Made by a program: the position numbers and the translations under genes. Below the pieces are notes generated by a model that worked only from the letters and a program-made list of their open reading frames with translations, was not told where the DNA came from and did not search any database. This document shows positions 26,414 to 37,022 of a stretch of DNA of 64,000 nt, in pieces; positions within the stretch are counted from its first letter, which is position 1; every line of letters starts with the position of its first letter. The stretch comes from CAVRQM01 sp963723455 (GTDB lineage Bacteria; Pseudomonadota; Alphaproteobacteria; Acetobacterales; Acetobacteraceae): assembly GCA_963723455.1 (NCBI GenBank), contig CAVRQM010000001.1, positions 124,001-188,000 of the forward strand, read 5' to 3'.

Positions 26414-27262
26414 ATGCAGAGCGCGACCGACCCGTTCCATGTGCCCCCGCACGTTTTCTGCGCCGGATCGAGCAAGCGCATCCTGCCGATGCCGGCGCCG
26501 CACGCGCATAGCCAGGTGGAGCTGAACTTCCTGCTGCAGGGCGGCATGACTTACCTGTTCGGCGCCCGCTCGGCACGGGTGCGCGCCGGGGACTTCGTAT
26601 TCTTCTGGGGCGCTGCGCCGCACCAGGCGGTCGAGGTGGAGCCGGATAGCGGGTTCATCTGCATCTATGTGCCGATCGACCGGTTCCTGTCGCTGCCGCT
26701 GGGCACGCATCTTGTGGCGGCCGTGCTGGCCGGCGGGCTGGTCGCGGCATTGCAGCCGCAGCCGCTCGATGCGGCGCAGTTGCAGCGGCTGCACGCCGAG
26801 CTGGTCGGGCCGGACCGGCGGCTGATCGAGCTGGACCGCGCGGAACTGGAACACATGCTGCGCCGGGTCGATCTGACCGGCTGGCGCGATCTTCTGGGCG
26901 ACCATGCGGCAGACGGCGACGGGTCGCGGCACGCAGCGCATCAGCGGGCGATCGGCATGGCGCGGTTCATCATCGCCCATGCGGCGCGGCCGATCGGGGT
27001 GGCGGACGTCGCCGCAAGCGCCGGGCTGCACCCGAACTACGCCATGACCCTGTTCCGGCAGGCCATGGCCATGACCATCGGCGACTTTCTGCTCCGCCAG
27101 CGGCTGCAACGGGCGCAGGCGCTGCTGACCGGGACGCATGAGGATGTGGCGTCGGTTGCCTATGCCGCCGGATTCGGCTCGCTGTCGCGGTTCCACCAGG
27201 CGTTCGCCCGGCAGTTCGGCACCTCGCCGCGCCGGTTCCGGGCGCAGCACATTCCGGCATGA
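26414..27262 (+). CDS. AraC family transcriptional regulator
   Basis: A 282-residue regulator with an N-terminal cupin sensor (about 25-90: HAHSQVELNFLLQGGMTYLFG, RAGDFVFFWG) and a C-terminal double helix-turn-helix (about 190-282: VADVAASAGLHPNYAMTLFRQ and VAYAAGFGSLSRFHQAFARQFG). Earlier in-frame codons exist, but the ATG at 26414 starts right before the conserved region. It is transcribed away from the galactoside operon across a 122-base shared region, the usual arrangement for a local activator. No operator repeats were clear by eye. Confidence 0.93.
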   Translation: MQSATDPFHVPPHVFCAGSSKRILPMPAPHAHSQVELNFLLQGGMTYLFGARSARVRAGDFVFFWGAAPHQAVEVEPDSGFICIYVPIDRFLSLPLGTHLVAAVLAGGLVAALQPQPLDAAQLQRLHAELVGPDRRLIELDRAELEHMLRRVDLTGWRDLLGDHAADGDGSRHAAHQRAIGMARFIIAHAARPIGVADVAASAGLHPNYAMTLFRQAMAMTIGDFLLRQRLQRAQALLTGTHEDVASVAYAAGFGSLSRFHQAFARQFGTSPRRFRAQHIPA

Positions 27263-27299
27263 TGGGGCGCGCGCGGCAAGCATGGACGGAGGGGCGGCC

Positions 27300-27729
27300 A
27301 TGAAACTCGCCAAGCCGATCGCACGTGGCTTGCCGTTGCTGGCCGCCTTGCTGCTCGCCGGCTGTGCGATGGGCGGGCCGTCGCCGGTGCGCTATGCCGG
27401 CCCGGCCCCAGGCTGCGGCCGGTCGGAGGGCGGTGGCATCACCGCTACCCTGACCAGGCTCGGCGGCGGCTTCGCCTTCACGCCGTATGACGGGTCGCTG
27501 GTGGTGAGCGGGACGGTGACGCCTGGCGGCGCGCTGGCCGGCGCCCTGGCGCTGCGGCCGGCCCAGTCCGCCCCCGGCGCGGGTCCGGCGACGCAGCCGG
27601 AAACCCGGCGCGGCCCAGGCGGTCACGGTCAGCGGCCGGGTTTCGGCCGACGCTGCGACGCTCGACTACGCCGCCCCGGGCTGCTCGGCGACGCTCGAGC
27701 TGGCCCGGATGCATCCCGCGCTGCTGTGA
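27300..27729 (+). pseudogene. Small lipoprotein, unknown, single-base frameshift
   Basis: The start MKLAKPIARGLPLLAALLLAGCAMGG is a clear type II signal with lipobox LLAGC (given here in parts: LLAALLLAGC). The frame runs to about 27600. An extra A in the run 27601-27603 then breaks it. Removing it gives QPEPGAAQAVTVSGRV, then DYAAPGCSATLELARM and a stop at 27729, for 142 residues. Three cysteines after the lipobox and repeated beta-like segments suggest a small envelope lipoprotein. No family was recognised. Its end overlaps the convergent GNAT gene by 64 bases. Confidence 0.6.
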
Positions 27730-28235
27730 TCGCAGCTTTCGAACAGCCACATCCGCCAGCCGTGCTGGATGAACGTGTCGCGCAGCGTCATTCCGATGGC
27801 GGCCAGCAATTCGCGGCTGGCGGTGTTGGTCTCGCGTGCCACCGCGATCACCCGGGTCAGGCGTCCTCGCTCATGGGCGTAGCGCAGCGCCGCCGAGGCC
27901 GCCTCGCTGGCATACCCCCTGCCCCGGGAATACGGGTCCAAGGCGAAGCGCAACGCCATGCCGCGGCCGTCCGGCCGCTGCATGATTCCGGTGAGGCCGA
28001 TCACCCGGCCGCCGCCGTGTTCGCGGACCGCCCACATGCCGACGCCGTGGCGGCCCCAGAAGGCGATGTCGTCGGCCAGTTCCTGCGCTGTCCGCTGCCG
28101 GTCGCGCACCCCGCCCAGCAGCAATCCGAAGGCGCGGGGATCGGCCTTCAGCGCCACCAGCCCGTCAAGATCGGCGAAGCAGACCGGACGCAGCTCCAGC
28201 CGTCCGGTGCGCACGCACCAGGTCGGGTTGACCAT
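27666..28235 (-). CDS. GNAT family N-acetyltransferase (RimJ/RimL type)
   Basis: A 189-residue acetyltransferase of the RimL-like subgroup. It begins with RTGRLELRPVCFADLDGLVAL, then IGLTGIMQ, the acetyl-CoA loop YSRGRGYASEAASAALRYA and RVIAVARETNTASRELLAAIGM. The final 25 residues, rich in Ser and Ala, lie over the antisense lipoprotein end and may not be conserved. It starts 24 bases before ettA on the same strand direction (ettA lies upstream-to-downstream beyond). Substrate unknown. Confidence 0.88.
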   Translation of the reverse strand: MVNPTWCVRTGRLELRPVCFADLDGLVALKADPRAFGLLLGGVRDRQRTAQELADDIAFWGRHGVGMWAVREHGGGRVIGLTGIMQRPDGRGMALRFALDPYSRGRGYASEAASAALRYAHERGRLTRVIAVARETNTASRELLAAIGMTLRDTFIQHGWRMWLFESCDHSSAGCIRASSSVAEQPGAA

Positions 28236-28258
28236 CGCCGCGCCCGTCGAGCCAGTCG

Positions 28259-29938
28259 TCAGCGCACCAGCGGGCGGTACTTGATGCGGTGCGGCTCGAC
28301 CGCATCGGCGCCGAGGCGGCGACGCTTGTCCTCCTCATAGGCCTGGAAGTTGCCCTCGAACCATTCCACGTGGCTGTCGCCCTCGAACGCCAGGATGTGC
28401 GTGGCCAACCGGTCGAGGAACCAGCGGTCGTGGCTGATGATGACCGCGCAGCCGGCGAAATCGGTCAGCGCCTCCTCCAGCGCGCGCAGCGTGTCCACGT
28501 CGAGATCGTTGGTCGGTTCGTCGAGCAGGATCACGTTGCTCTCGGATTTCAGCATCTTGGCCAGGTGCACCCGGTTGCGCTCGCCGCCCGACAGGATGCC
28601 GACCTTTTTCTGCTGGTCCGAGCCTTTGAAGTTGAACGCGCCGACATAGGCGCGCGAGGGCACCGCACGCTTGCCGATATACAGGATGTCGGTGCCGCCG
28701 CTGATCTCCTGCCAGACGGATTTCGTGTCGTCCAGCGTGTCGCGGTTCTGGTCCACATAGCCGAGCTTGACCGTCTCGCCTACTACCAGCGTGCCGCTGT
28801 CCGGCTGCTCCTGGTCGGTGACCATGCGGAACAGCGTTGTTTTGCCGGCGCCGTTGGGCCCGATCACCCCGACGATGCCGCCGGGCGGCAGCGAGAAATC
28901 CAGGTCGTCGATCAGCAGCCGGTTGCCATATGCCTTGCGCAATTTCTCGGCGTTGATGACGGTTCCCCCCAGGCGCGGCCCCGGCGGGATGACGATCTCC
29001 GCGACGCCCGAGACCTGCTCCTGGCTCCTCGCCAGCATTTCCTCGTATTTGGCGATGCGGGCGCGGCTCTTGGTTTGGCGGGCGCGGGCGCTCTGGCCGA
29101 TCCATTCGGCCTCGGCGGCGAGTGCGCGCTGGCGGGCGCTCTCCTCCTTCTCTTCCTGCTGCAGCCGCTTGCGCTTCTGATCCAGCCAGGACGAGTAGTT
29201 GCCCTCGAACGGATAGCCGCGGCCGCGCTCCAGCTCCAGGATCCAGTTGGTGACGTTCTCCAGGAAGTAGCGGTCGTGGGTGACCACCAGCACGGTCCCG
29301 GCGAAGTCGCGCAGGGTCTTTTCCAGCCAGGCCACGCTTTCGGCGTCCAGATGGTTGGTCGGCTCGTCCAGCAGCAGGATGTCCGGCTTTTCCAGCAGCA
29401 ACCGGCACAACGCGACGCGCCTGCGCTCGCCGCCGGAGAGGTTCGTGACCCCGCTATCCGGCGGCGGGCAGCGCAGCGCGTCGAGCGCGATCTCGACCCG
29501 TCGCTCCAGTTCCCACCCGTCCTCGGCGTCGATTTTCTCCTGCAGGTCGGCCTGTTCCGCCAGCAGCGCATTCATGCGGTCGTCGTCCATCGGCTCAGCG
29601 AACTCGGCGCTGATCGCGTTGAAGCGGTCCAGCGCGGCCTTCAGCGGGGCGAAGGCGAGCTGAACGTTTTCCGACACGGTGAGGTCGGGCTCGAGATGCG
29701 GCTCCTGCGGCAGGTAGCCGACACGCACGCCCTCGGCGGCCCAGGCCTCGCCGCCATACTCGGTCTCGATGCCGGCCATGATCTTCAGCAGCGTGGACTT
29801 GCCGGCGCCGTTGACGCCGAGGACGCCGATTTTGACGCCGGGGAGGAATGACAGGGTGATGCCCTTGAACACCTCCCGGCCGCCCGGAAAGGCCTTCGTC
29901 AAGTCCTTCATGACATAGACATACTGGTAGGCGGGCAT
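28259..29938 (-). CDS. ettA: Energy-dependent translational throttle protein EttA
   Basis: A 559-residue ABC-F protein, normal length for EttA, which binds the ribosomal E site and gates the first elongation cycle according to ATP/ADP. It has two ABC domains: Walker A GVNGAGKSTL (about 40-49) with LSGGERRRVALC, and GPNGAGKTTL with LSGGERNRVHLAKM. Between them lies the charged P-site interaction linker around RKRLQQEEKEESARQR. The ATG giving MPAYQYVYVMKDL is preferred over an upstream in-frame ATG. It sits downstream of the tRNA with anticodon CAU. Confidence 0.97.
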   Translation of the reverse strand: MPAYQYVYVMKDLTKAFPGGREVFKGITLSFLPGVKIGVLGVNGAGKSTLLKIMAGIETEYGGEAWAAEGVRVGYLPQEPHLEPDLTVSENVQLAFAPLKAALDRFNAISAEFAEPMDDDRMNALLAEQADLQEKIDAEDGWELERRVEIALDALRCPPPDSGVTNLSGGERRRVALCRLLLEKPDILLLDEPTNHLDAESVAWLEKTLRDFAGTVLVVTHDRYFLENVTNWILELERGRGYPFEGNYSSWLDQKRKRLQQEEKEESARQRALAAEAEWIGQSARARQTKSRARIAKYEEMLARSQEQVSGVAEIVIPPGPRLGGTVINAEKLRKAYGNRLLIDDLDFSLPPGGIVGVIGPNGAGKTTLFRMVTDQEQPDSGTLVVGETVKLGYVDQNRDTLDDTKSVWQEISGGTDILYIGKRAVPSRAYVGAFNFKGSDQQKKVGILSGGERNRVHLAKMLKSESNVILLDEPTNDLDVDTLRALEEALTDFAGCAVIISHDRWFLDRLATHILAFEGDSHVEWFEGNFQAYEEDKRRRLGADAVEPHRIKYRPLVR

Positions 29939-29978
29939 GGCATGCTCCAAAGGGTCGGCAGACCGGAGGCCGGCAGGC

Positions 29979-30054
29979 TGGTGCGCCCGGCAGGAATTGA
30001 ACCCGCAACCAAGCCGTTATGAGCGGCCCGCTCTAACCGTTGAGCTACGGGCGC
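29979..30054 (-). tRNA. tRNA-Ile2 (anticodon CAU)
   Basis: A complete cloverleaf with a seven-pair acceptor stem (GCGCCCG/CGGGCGC), discriminator A and an encoded CCA. The anticodon loop is CTCATAA. The eight-base D loop (AACGGTTA) and the variable region TTGGTTG resemble the lysidine-modified isoleucine tRNA that reads AUA, rather than elongator methionine tRNA. The isotype remains less certain than the gene. Confidence 0.85.
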
Positions 30055-30186
30055 ACGGGTGCGCTCATGTGGCACGCGACCCGGGGCGGGCAAGATCACG
30101 TGTTGAACGAGCGGCGCACCCATCTGCAGCGTCAAGCGTGCGGCGGGGCTGCACGGGGCACCGACGCCCGCTGCCTCGGCGGCCGG

Positions 30187-30645
30187 TCAAGGCGCCGGTG
30201 GCCGCGTCGAGGTGTTCGGAATTGTTCGTGACCTGCACCGCAGCCAGGCACCGTCGCTGGCGATCCAGGTTTGAGTGAAGCGTGAGGTATCTTCCAGGAC
30301 CGCCTCGCCCTTGCCGGCGTCGCCGTACGCGCGGCGCACATGCCCGGTGACGGTCGCCGTCCGGTCTCCGATCTTGATGTCGCGAACGTACACGCTCGCG
30401 GCGCGTCGGTGGTCCGGCTGGCACTGCAGCCAGGCGAGCCAGGCATCGCGCATGTGGCACCGACCTTCGCCATCAAAGTGGACGTGCCAAGCCACCGTCA
30501 TCTGCAAGATGACGGGTAAGTCGAGGCGAACGATCGCGGCGTGCAGTGTTTGAACGGCCGCGTCCGCCGCAGATTCGTCGGCATCGCGCCAGAACTCCGG
30601 CAGGGACTCGTAGAATCCACCGCCATGCTTGGTCGTGGTTGCCAC
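30187..30645 (-). CDS. Hypothetical protein, possible NTF2/SnoaL-like fold
   Basis: About 152 residues between two tRNA genes of the rrn operon. The run TVAWHVHFDGEG, AWLAWLQCQPDHRRAA, VYVRDIKIGDRTATVTGHVR and DTSRFTQTWIASDGAWLRC has the helix-then-strand pattern and closing strands of an NTF2-like domain, but no clear family. The frame is open much further upstream through the tRNA-fMet and 5S; a GTG at 30645 is the best start after the tRNA, though no ribosome site is visible. Codon use is less GC-rich than the neighbours. Whether it is expressed is uncertain. Confidence 0.55.
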   Translation of the reverse strand: MATTTKHGGGFYESLPEFWRDADESAADAAVQTLHAAIVRLDLPVILQMTVAWHVHFDGEGRCHMRDAWLAWLQCQPDHRRAASVYVRDIKIGDRTATVTGHVRRAYGDAGKGEAVLEDTSRFTQTWIASDGAWLRCRSRTIPNTSTRPPAP

Positions 30646-30728
30646 ATGGTTAACGTGGCACGCCTGTTTGCTCTGCGCCACTGGCTGGCGGTTTTGGTGC
30701 GTATCTGGGTTTGGGTGGTGTTTGGATC

Positions 30729-30805
<77 letters not shown>

Positions 30806-30810
30806 TTGGT

Positions 30811-30830
30811 GTGGTGTGTGTGTGTGTGTT
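30811..30830. repeat. GT dinucleotide run
   Basis: Plus-strand GTGGTGTGTGTGTGTGTGTT between the 5S and the tRNA-fMet. A simple-sequence tract of this length is unusual in a GC-rich genome and may vary by slippage. It forms part of the arm that pairs with the other flank of the 5S. Confidence 0.7.
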
Positions 30831-30839
30831 GGCTGGAGG

Positions 30840-30955
30840 ACCTGGCGGCGACCGACTTTCCCGCGTCTTGAGACGCAGTATCATGGGCGCTGGGGGTTTT
30901 CACGGCCGAGTTCGGGATGGGATCGGGTGGTCTCTCCCCGCCAAAGCCACCAGGT
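30840..30955 (-). rRNA. rrf: 5S ribosomal RNA
   Basis: About 116 bases. Reading the minus strand, CCTGGTGGC begins the terminal stem and GCCGCCAGG closes it; CCCGATCCCATCCCGAACTC is the conserved loop B/C region and CTGCGTCTCAAGACGCGGGA the loop D/E arm. The stem continues 15 more bases outward through the flanks 30826-30840 and 30955-30969 with one mismatch, forming the processing stalk. Confidence 0.95.
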
Positions 30956-30971
30956 CGTCCAGCCAACACGG

Positions 30972-31006
30972 GATCAGCTGGCAGCGGTCAGCTGTCAGCG
31001 ATCAGG
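30972..31006. repeat. Five 7-bp tandem repeats (NNTCAGC)
   Basis: The plus strand reads GATCAGC TGGCAGC GGTCAGC TGTCAGC GATCAGG in the 23S-5S spacer. The same heptad appears in both arms of the 23S processing stem, and a related one in the arms of the intervening sequence. Confidence 0.75.
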
Positions 31007-31134
31007 AGGGTTCTGGTGTGTGTCGTGCTGTGTTCGAGCCTGCCTGCCTGCTTGTCTCCTGCCGCTGCCCGCTGAATGCTGGCGGCTGACTGGCGATGGC
31101 TGCTGTGCAGGATGGTGGTCCGCGGCTGGTCTGC

Positions 31135-31165
31135 CTGACGGCTGACCGCTGACCGCTGACCGCTG
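31135..31165 (-). other. 23S processing stem, 3' arm (heptad repeats)
   Basis: This 31-base arm just outside the 23S 3' end is made of four GCTGACC-type heptads. It pairs with 34402-34432 at 28 of 31 positions. The two bring the ends of pre-23S together, which is the normal RNase III substrate. Confidence 0.8.
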
Positions 31166-31299
31166 TTATCGAGCCTGTCGGGCGATTAGGACCGGTTCGC
31201 TGAACGCGTTGCCGCGTGTATACGTCCGGCCTATCGACGTGATGGTCTATCACGGCCCTCATGGGATTGCTCCCTGGGAGACCTGGTTTCGAGGAGGGT

Positions 31300-31331
<32 letters not shown>

Positions 31332-31387
31332 TCCGCACATAGCTACCCGGCGGTGCCGCTGGCGCGACAACCGGTTCACCAGAGGTG

Positions 31388-31419
<32 letters not shown>

Positions 31420-31477
31420 CGCCTCTCAAGTCTCCTTCACCCACGGCAGATAGGGACCGAACTGTCTCACGACGTTC

Positions 31478-31590
<113 letters not shown>

Positions 31591-31622
31591 GACTTTTGGG
31601 GGAGATCAGCCTGTTATCCCTA

Positions 31623-31658
<36 letters not shown>

Positions 31659-31800
31659 GCGGGACCACCGGATCACTATGGCCGACTTTCGTCTCTGCTC
31701 GACCTGTCGGTCTCGCAGTCAGGCGGGCTTATGCCATTGCACTCAGCAGCCGATGTCCGACCGGCCTGAGCCCACCATCGCGCGCCTCCGTTACAGTTTG

Positions 31801-31832
<32 letters not shown>

Positions 31833-32086
31833 TGCAGGGTCCCGGACCGGGATGACCGGCCGCGGTTAGACATCAGAAGAGCTCAGGGCGGTATTTCAAG
31901 GGTGGCTCCACACAAGCTAGCGCCCATGCTTCAAAGCCTCCCGCCTATCCTACACAGCTCTCCCCTGATGCCACTGCAAAGCTGCAGTAAAGGTTCATAG
32001 GGTCTTTCCGTCTGACCGCGGGTACCCCGCATCTTCACGGGGAATTCAATTTCGCTGAGCCGATGCCGGAGACAGTGGGGAAGTCG

Positions 32087-32177
<91 letters not shown>

Positions 32178-32554
32178 AATTCAGTGCTTGCACACCTCCT
32201 CTTAACCTTCCGGCACCGGGCAGGCGTCAGACCCTATACGTCGTCTCTCGACTTCGCAGAGCCCTGTGTTTTTACTAAACAGTCGCTACCCCCTGGTCTG
32301 TGCCGCCCGCCCCTGGTTGCCCAGGAACGGGCCCCGCTTATCCCGAAGTTACGCGGGCAATTTGCCTAGTTCCTTCGACATCGTTCTCTCAAGCGCCTTG
32401 GTATGCTCTACCAGTCCACCTGTGTCGGTTTCGGGTACGGTCTCTACGCTGGCGCTGTTTCCCGGAACCGCTTCGCAGCCCCCCCAATCCGATAAGGAGA
32501 GACACACTCCACGATCCGTCACGTCCAGCAGGCCCAGGACTATTCACCTGGTTC

Positions 32555-32587
<33 letters not shown>

Positions 32588-32750
32588 GCCGGCTCACCCT
32601 GCGCGGATTAACCTTGCGCAGGAACCCTTGGACTTTCGGCGACAGAGTTTCTCGCTCTGTTTGTCGCTACTCATGTCAGCATTCGCACTTCCGATACCTC
32701 CAGGACAGGTCACCCCATCCCTTCGCAGGCCTACGGAACGCTCCGCTACC

Positions 32751-33211
32751 GAACAGTGACCAGTGACCAGTGATCGGTGATCAGGAAGATTCGCGCTTCC
32801 GGCGCTCGGTCAGGCCCTGCAGCATCCGTGCCACCTCCGCAAAGGTCGCCCGCCACCGCTCCGCCTGTGCGGCGTCCGTTTAGCCGAGATCCTCGGCATA
32901 ACGGCACCACACCCTCGCCTCGTCCGCCGAACCCAGCGCCATCAGCAGATAGCGCCGGAACTCCACCCGAGAGCCGCGCAGCCGACCCGAACCCTCGACC
33001 ATGAGGGCGCAGGCCGCCTTGGACGCACGCCGCACCTGATCGGCGACGCCGCCATACTGCTCGACCTTCGGCCAGGACAAGCTCGCCCGATGCACATCGA
33101 GCGAGACCAGATAGGCCAGACGAAAGACCTTGAGATCCTCAACGTCTCCAGCCTCACCCATCGACCCGTCTTTCTTCCTGATCACTGATCACTGGACCCT
33201 GATCACTGAAC
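32751..33211 (-). other. 23S rRNA intervening sequence (helix 45)
   Basis: A 461-base insert replaces the tip of 23S helix 45. Upstream, 23S reads CACGTACCGAAGCTGCGG; downstream it resumes with GGTAGCGGAGCGTTC, matching E. coli around position 1170. The arms 32751-32788 and 33174-33211 form a long stem; the inner 21 bases pair with one mismatch. Such inserts are normally excised by RNase III without religation. Both arms are chains of 7-bp units (CCAGTGA/TCACTGA). The insert carries a gene for a four-helix-bundle protein. Confidence 0.9.
32880..33185 (-). CDS. 23S intervening-sequence four-helix-bundle protein, truncated
   Basis: A 101-residue protein of the 23S rRNA IVP family (TIGR02436-type). 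Recognisable parts are VEDLKVFRLAYLVSLDVHR, VADQVRRASKAACALMVEGSG and EFRRYLLMALGSADEARVW. It ends at TAA (32880-32882) exactly where the family has the motif LGY. In the same frame after this stop, 32 more codons encode the missing fourth helix (AERWRATFAEVARMLQGL) up to a TGA at 32781. A Tyr codon thus seems to have become a stop. IVP proteins form pentameric bundles of unknown role. The ATG at 33185 lies in the stem; an ATG at 33161 is an alternative start. Confidence 0.85.
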   Translation of the reverse strand: MIRKKDGSMGEAGDVEDLKVFRLAYLVSLDVHRASLSWPKVEQYGGVADQVRRASKAACALMVEGSGRLRGSRVEFRRYLLMALGSADEARVWCRYAEDLG

Positions 33212-33269
33212 CCGCAGCTTCGGTACGTGGCTTGAGCCCCGTTACATCTTCGGCGCAGGATTTCTAATA

Positions 33270-33327
<58 letters not shown>

Positions 33328-34162
33328 TTGTTTTGGAATTCCCACATCCTTTCCCACTTAGCCACGATTTGGGGACCTTAGCTGGCGGTCTGGGCTGTTT
33401 CCCTCTCGACGACGGACCTTAGCACCCGCCGTCTGTCTGCCAGGCTATACTTCCGGGTATTCGGAGTTTGGTTAGGTTTGGTAAGTCTTTGGGACCCCCT
33501 AGCCCATCCAGTGCTCTACCCCCCGGGGTAAACACCTGACGATCTACCTCAATAGATTTCGCGGAGAACCAGCTATCTCCGAGTTTGATTGGCCTTTCAC
33601 CCCTAGCCACAGCTCATCCCCGACTTTTTCAACAGGCGTGGGTTCGGCCCTCCAGTGGGTGTTACCCCACCTTCAGCCTGGCCATGGCTAGATCACTCGG
33701 TTTCGGGTCTTCTGCCGGCAACTGAACGCCCTGTTCAGACTCGCTTTCGCTGCGCCTACACCTAACGGCTTAAGCTCGCTGCCAACAGAAACTCGCTGAC
33801 CCATTATACAAAAGGTACGCCGTCACCCCACCCCGCTCGCGCGGAGAAGGCTCCGACTGCTTGTAGGCATCCGGTTTCAGGTCTCTTTCACTCCCCTTGT
33901 CGGGGTGCTTTTCACCTTTCCCTCACGGTACTCTGTGCACTATCGGTCACCAGGGAGTATTTAGGCTTGGAGGGTGGTCCCCCCATGTTCAGACAGGATT
34001 TCACGTGTCCCGCCCTACTCGAGGACCCATCGGACCTTACGCATACGGGGCTATCACCCGCTATGGCCGGACTTTCCAGACCGTTCTGCTTACCTTCCGA
34101 CAGGCCACTGGCCTGTTCCACTTTCGCTCGCCACTACTCGCGGAATCTCTGTTGATGTCTTT

Positions 34163-34199
<37 letters not shown>

Positions 34200-34401
34200 G
34201 CCTCGCCCGCCTATGTATTCAGCGGACGATACCCCATAGGGGTGGGTTGCCCCATTCGGATATCCACGGATCAACGCCTGCTCGCGGCTCCCCGTGGCTT
34301 TTCGCAGCGTGCCACGTCCTTCATCGCCTCCTGGTGCCAAGGCATCCACCGAATGCCCTTCTTACGCTCGAGAACATCCCACCATGCACAGGAACCATCG
34401 C

Positions 34402-34432
34402 CAGCGGTCAGCAATCAGCTGTCAGCCGTCAG
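34402..34432 (-). other. 23S processing stem, 5' arm (heptad repeats)
   Basis: Plus strand GGTCAGC AATCAGC TGTCAGC CGTCAG preceded by CAGC. It pairs with 31135-31165 at 28 of 31 positions, enclosing the 23S gene. Confidence 0.8.
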
Positions 34433-34890
34433 AAGGAACCCCGTTCATGGCAGAGCTTGAACTCAGCACAACACACGTGGCGACCACGGCCATCACGAGC
34501 CGCAAGCCGCCACAACGCCCCTGAACACCGACGCTTTCGCATCAGCCGCCGATCGCTGACGATCAGGACACCCTCCTCGGATCCCCCTCCCGCCGGTCAG
34601 ACACCGCGATCACCCGCCCGCCATGCTCGCGCACGACAGGCCGGCCCCGCACCCGGCCACGGTTGGCCAGACGCAGAAGCAGCGCGCCCAGGGACGCACC
34701 AGAACCTGATTCACACTGATAAAGACCACACGCAGCCCAACGCACATGCGCACGCCGGACCACGCCCGCGACACCACGGCCAGCAAACCTCCCACCCGGG
34801 AGTGATCGCCACCGCGCTGCCGAACTTCCTCTCTTCGCCATGATAGACCGCCACGCCCACCGGGCGATTGAGCGCCAGAGGCGACCAACG

Positions 34891-34995
34891 GCTCGCGTCG
34901 GCTGCACAGCCGCCTCGGCCGCGCCGAGCGCGCCCGCCCTCCGGGGGACTCCCTGCTCGCGTCTGCTGCGCAGCCGCGTCGGCTGCGCCGAGCGC
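34891..34995. repeat. Pair of 41-bp direct repeats in the spacer
   Basis: Copies at 34891-34931 and 34955-34995 (GCTCGCGTCGGCTGCACAGC and GCTCGCGTCTGCTGCGCAGC at their starts, both ending CGCCGAGCGC). Each contains a small inverted repeat (GGCTGC/GCAGCC type), so each can fold into a GC-rich hairpin just downstream of tRNA-Ala in the transcript. Confidence 0.7.
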
Positions 34996-35000
34996 AGGAA

Positions 35001-35073
35001 TGGAGGCAAACGGGATCGAACCGATGACCTCCTGCTTGCAAAGCAGGCGCTCTCCCAGCTGAGCTATGCCCCC
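35001..35073 (-). tRNA. tRNA-Ala (UGC)
   Basis: A full cloverleaf with acceptor GGGGGCA/TGCCTCC, discriminator A and the anticodon loop TTTGCAA (anticodon TGC). CCA is not encoded; the next bases are TTC. It lies in the 16S-23S spacer in the standard Ile-Ala order. Confidence 0.93.
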
Positions 35074-35119
35074 GCCAACCGGTCAGCCAACCCGCCAACC
35101 CGCCCGGCCACGCCGGGAA

Positions 35120-35193
<74 letters not shown>

Positions 35194-35195
35194 CA

Positions 35196-35273
35196 ACCGG
35201 AACCTCCGATCCCACGCTCATCAAGCGATCAGTCCGCTCCGCGGCCCGATCCAACCAACTGAGCTACCAGCCC
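35196..35273 (-). pseudogene. Partial, rearranged copy of tRNA-Ile (GAU)
   Basis: Directly upstream of the intact tRNA-Ile. The copy has the same 5' part (GGGCTGGTAGCTCAGTTGGT), then about 22 unrelated bases, then CGCTTGATGAGCGTGGGATC of the anticodon arm and GGAGGTTC of the T arm. It lacks the 3' T stem and acceptor strand and runs straight into the intact gene. It cannot fold as a tRNA and looks like the remains of a tandem duplication. Confidence 0.75.
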
Positions 35274-35524
35274 GCACCGGGCAGCGGCCAAACACCAGCC
35301 GCCATCTGCCGCCGGCAGCCATCTATCATGGGAAGGGATACGTGGACGGCGCCCATCTCCGGGTCGCCAGCACAGCCAGAGGCCAAGCCACGCCAGCATC
35401 CAGGCATCCGCCCGGAGCACAGCGACGGCGCCGCGCCATGCCTGTCGCCAGGCATCCGCATACGCCTCGATCGGAGTCCCCCAAGCCAGCCCCTCGCAGG
35501 GGACCAGCACTCAGGAAACATCCT

Positions 35525-37022
<1,498 letters not shown>

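Larger units (their letters stand above)
34373..35000 (-). other. Internal transcribed spacer between tRNA-Ala and 23S
   Basis: About 630 bases of rrn spacer without a convincing gene. It holds the 5' arm of the 23S processing stem (34402-34432), a G-poor plus-strand tract and two 41-base direct repeats near the tRNA end. Open frames that cross it show no family features. Confidence 0.8.
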
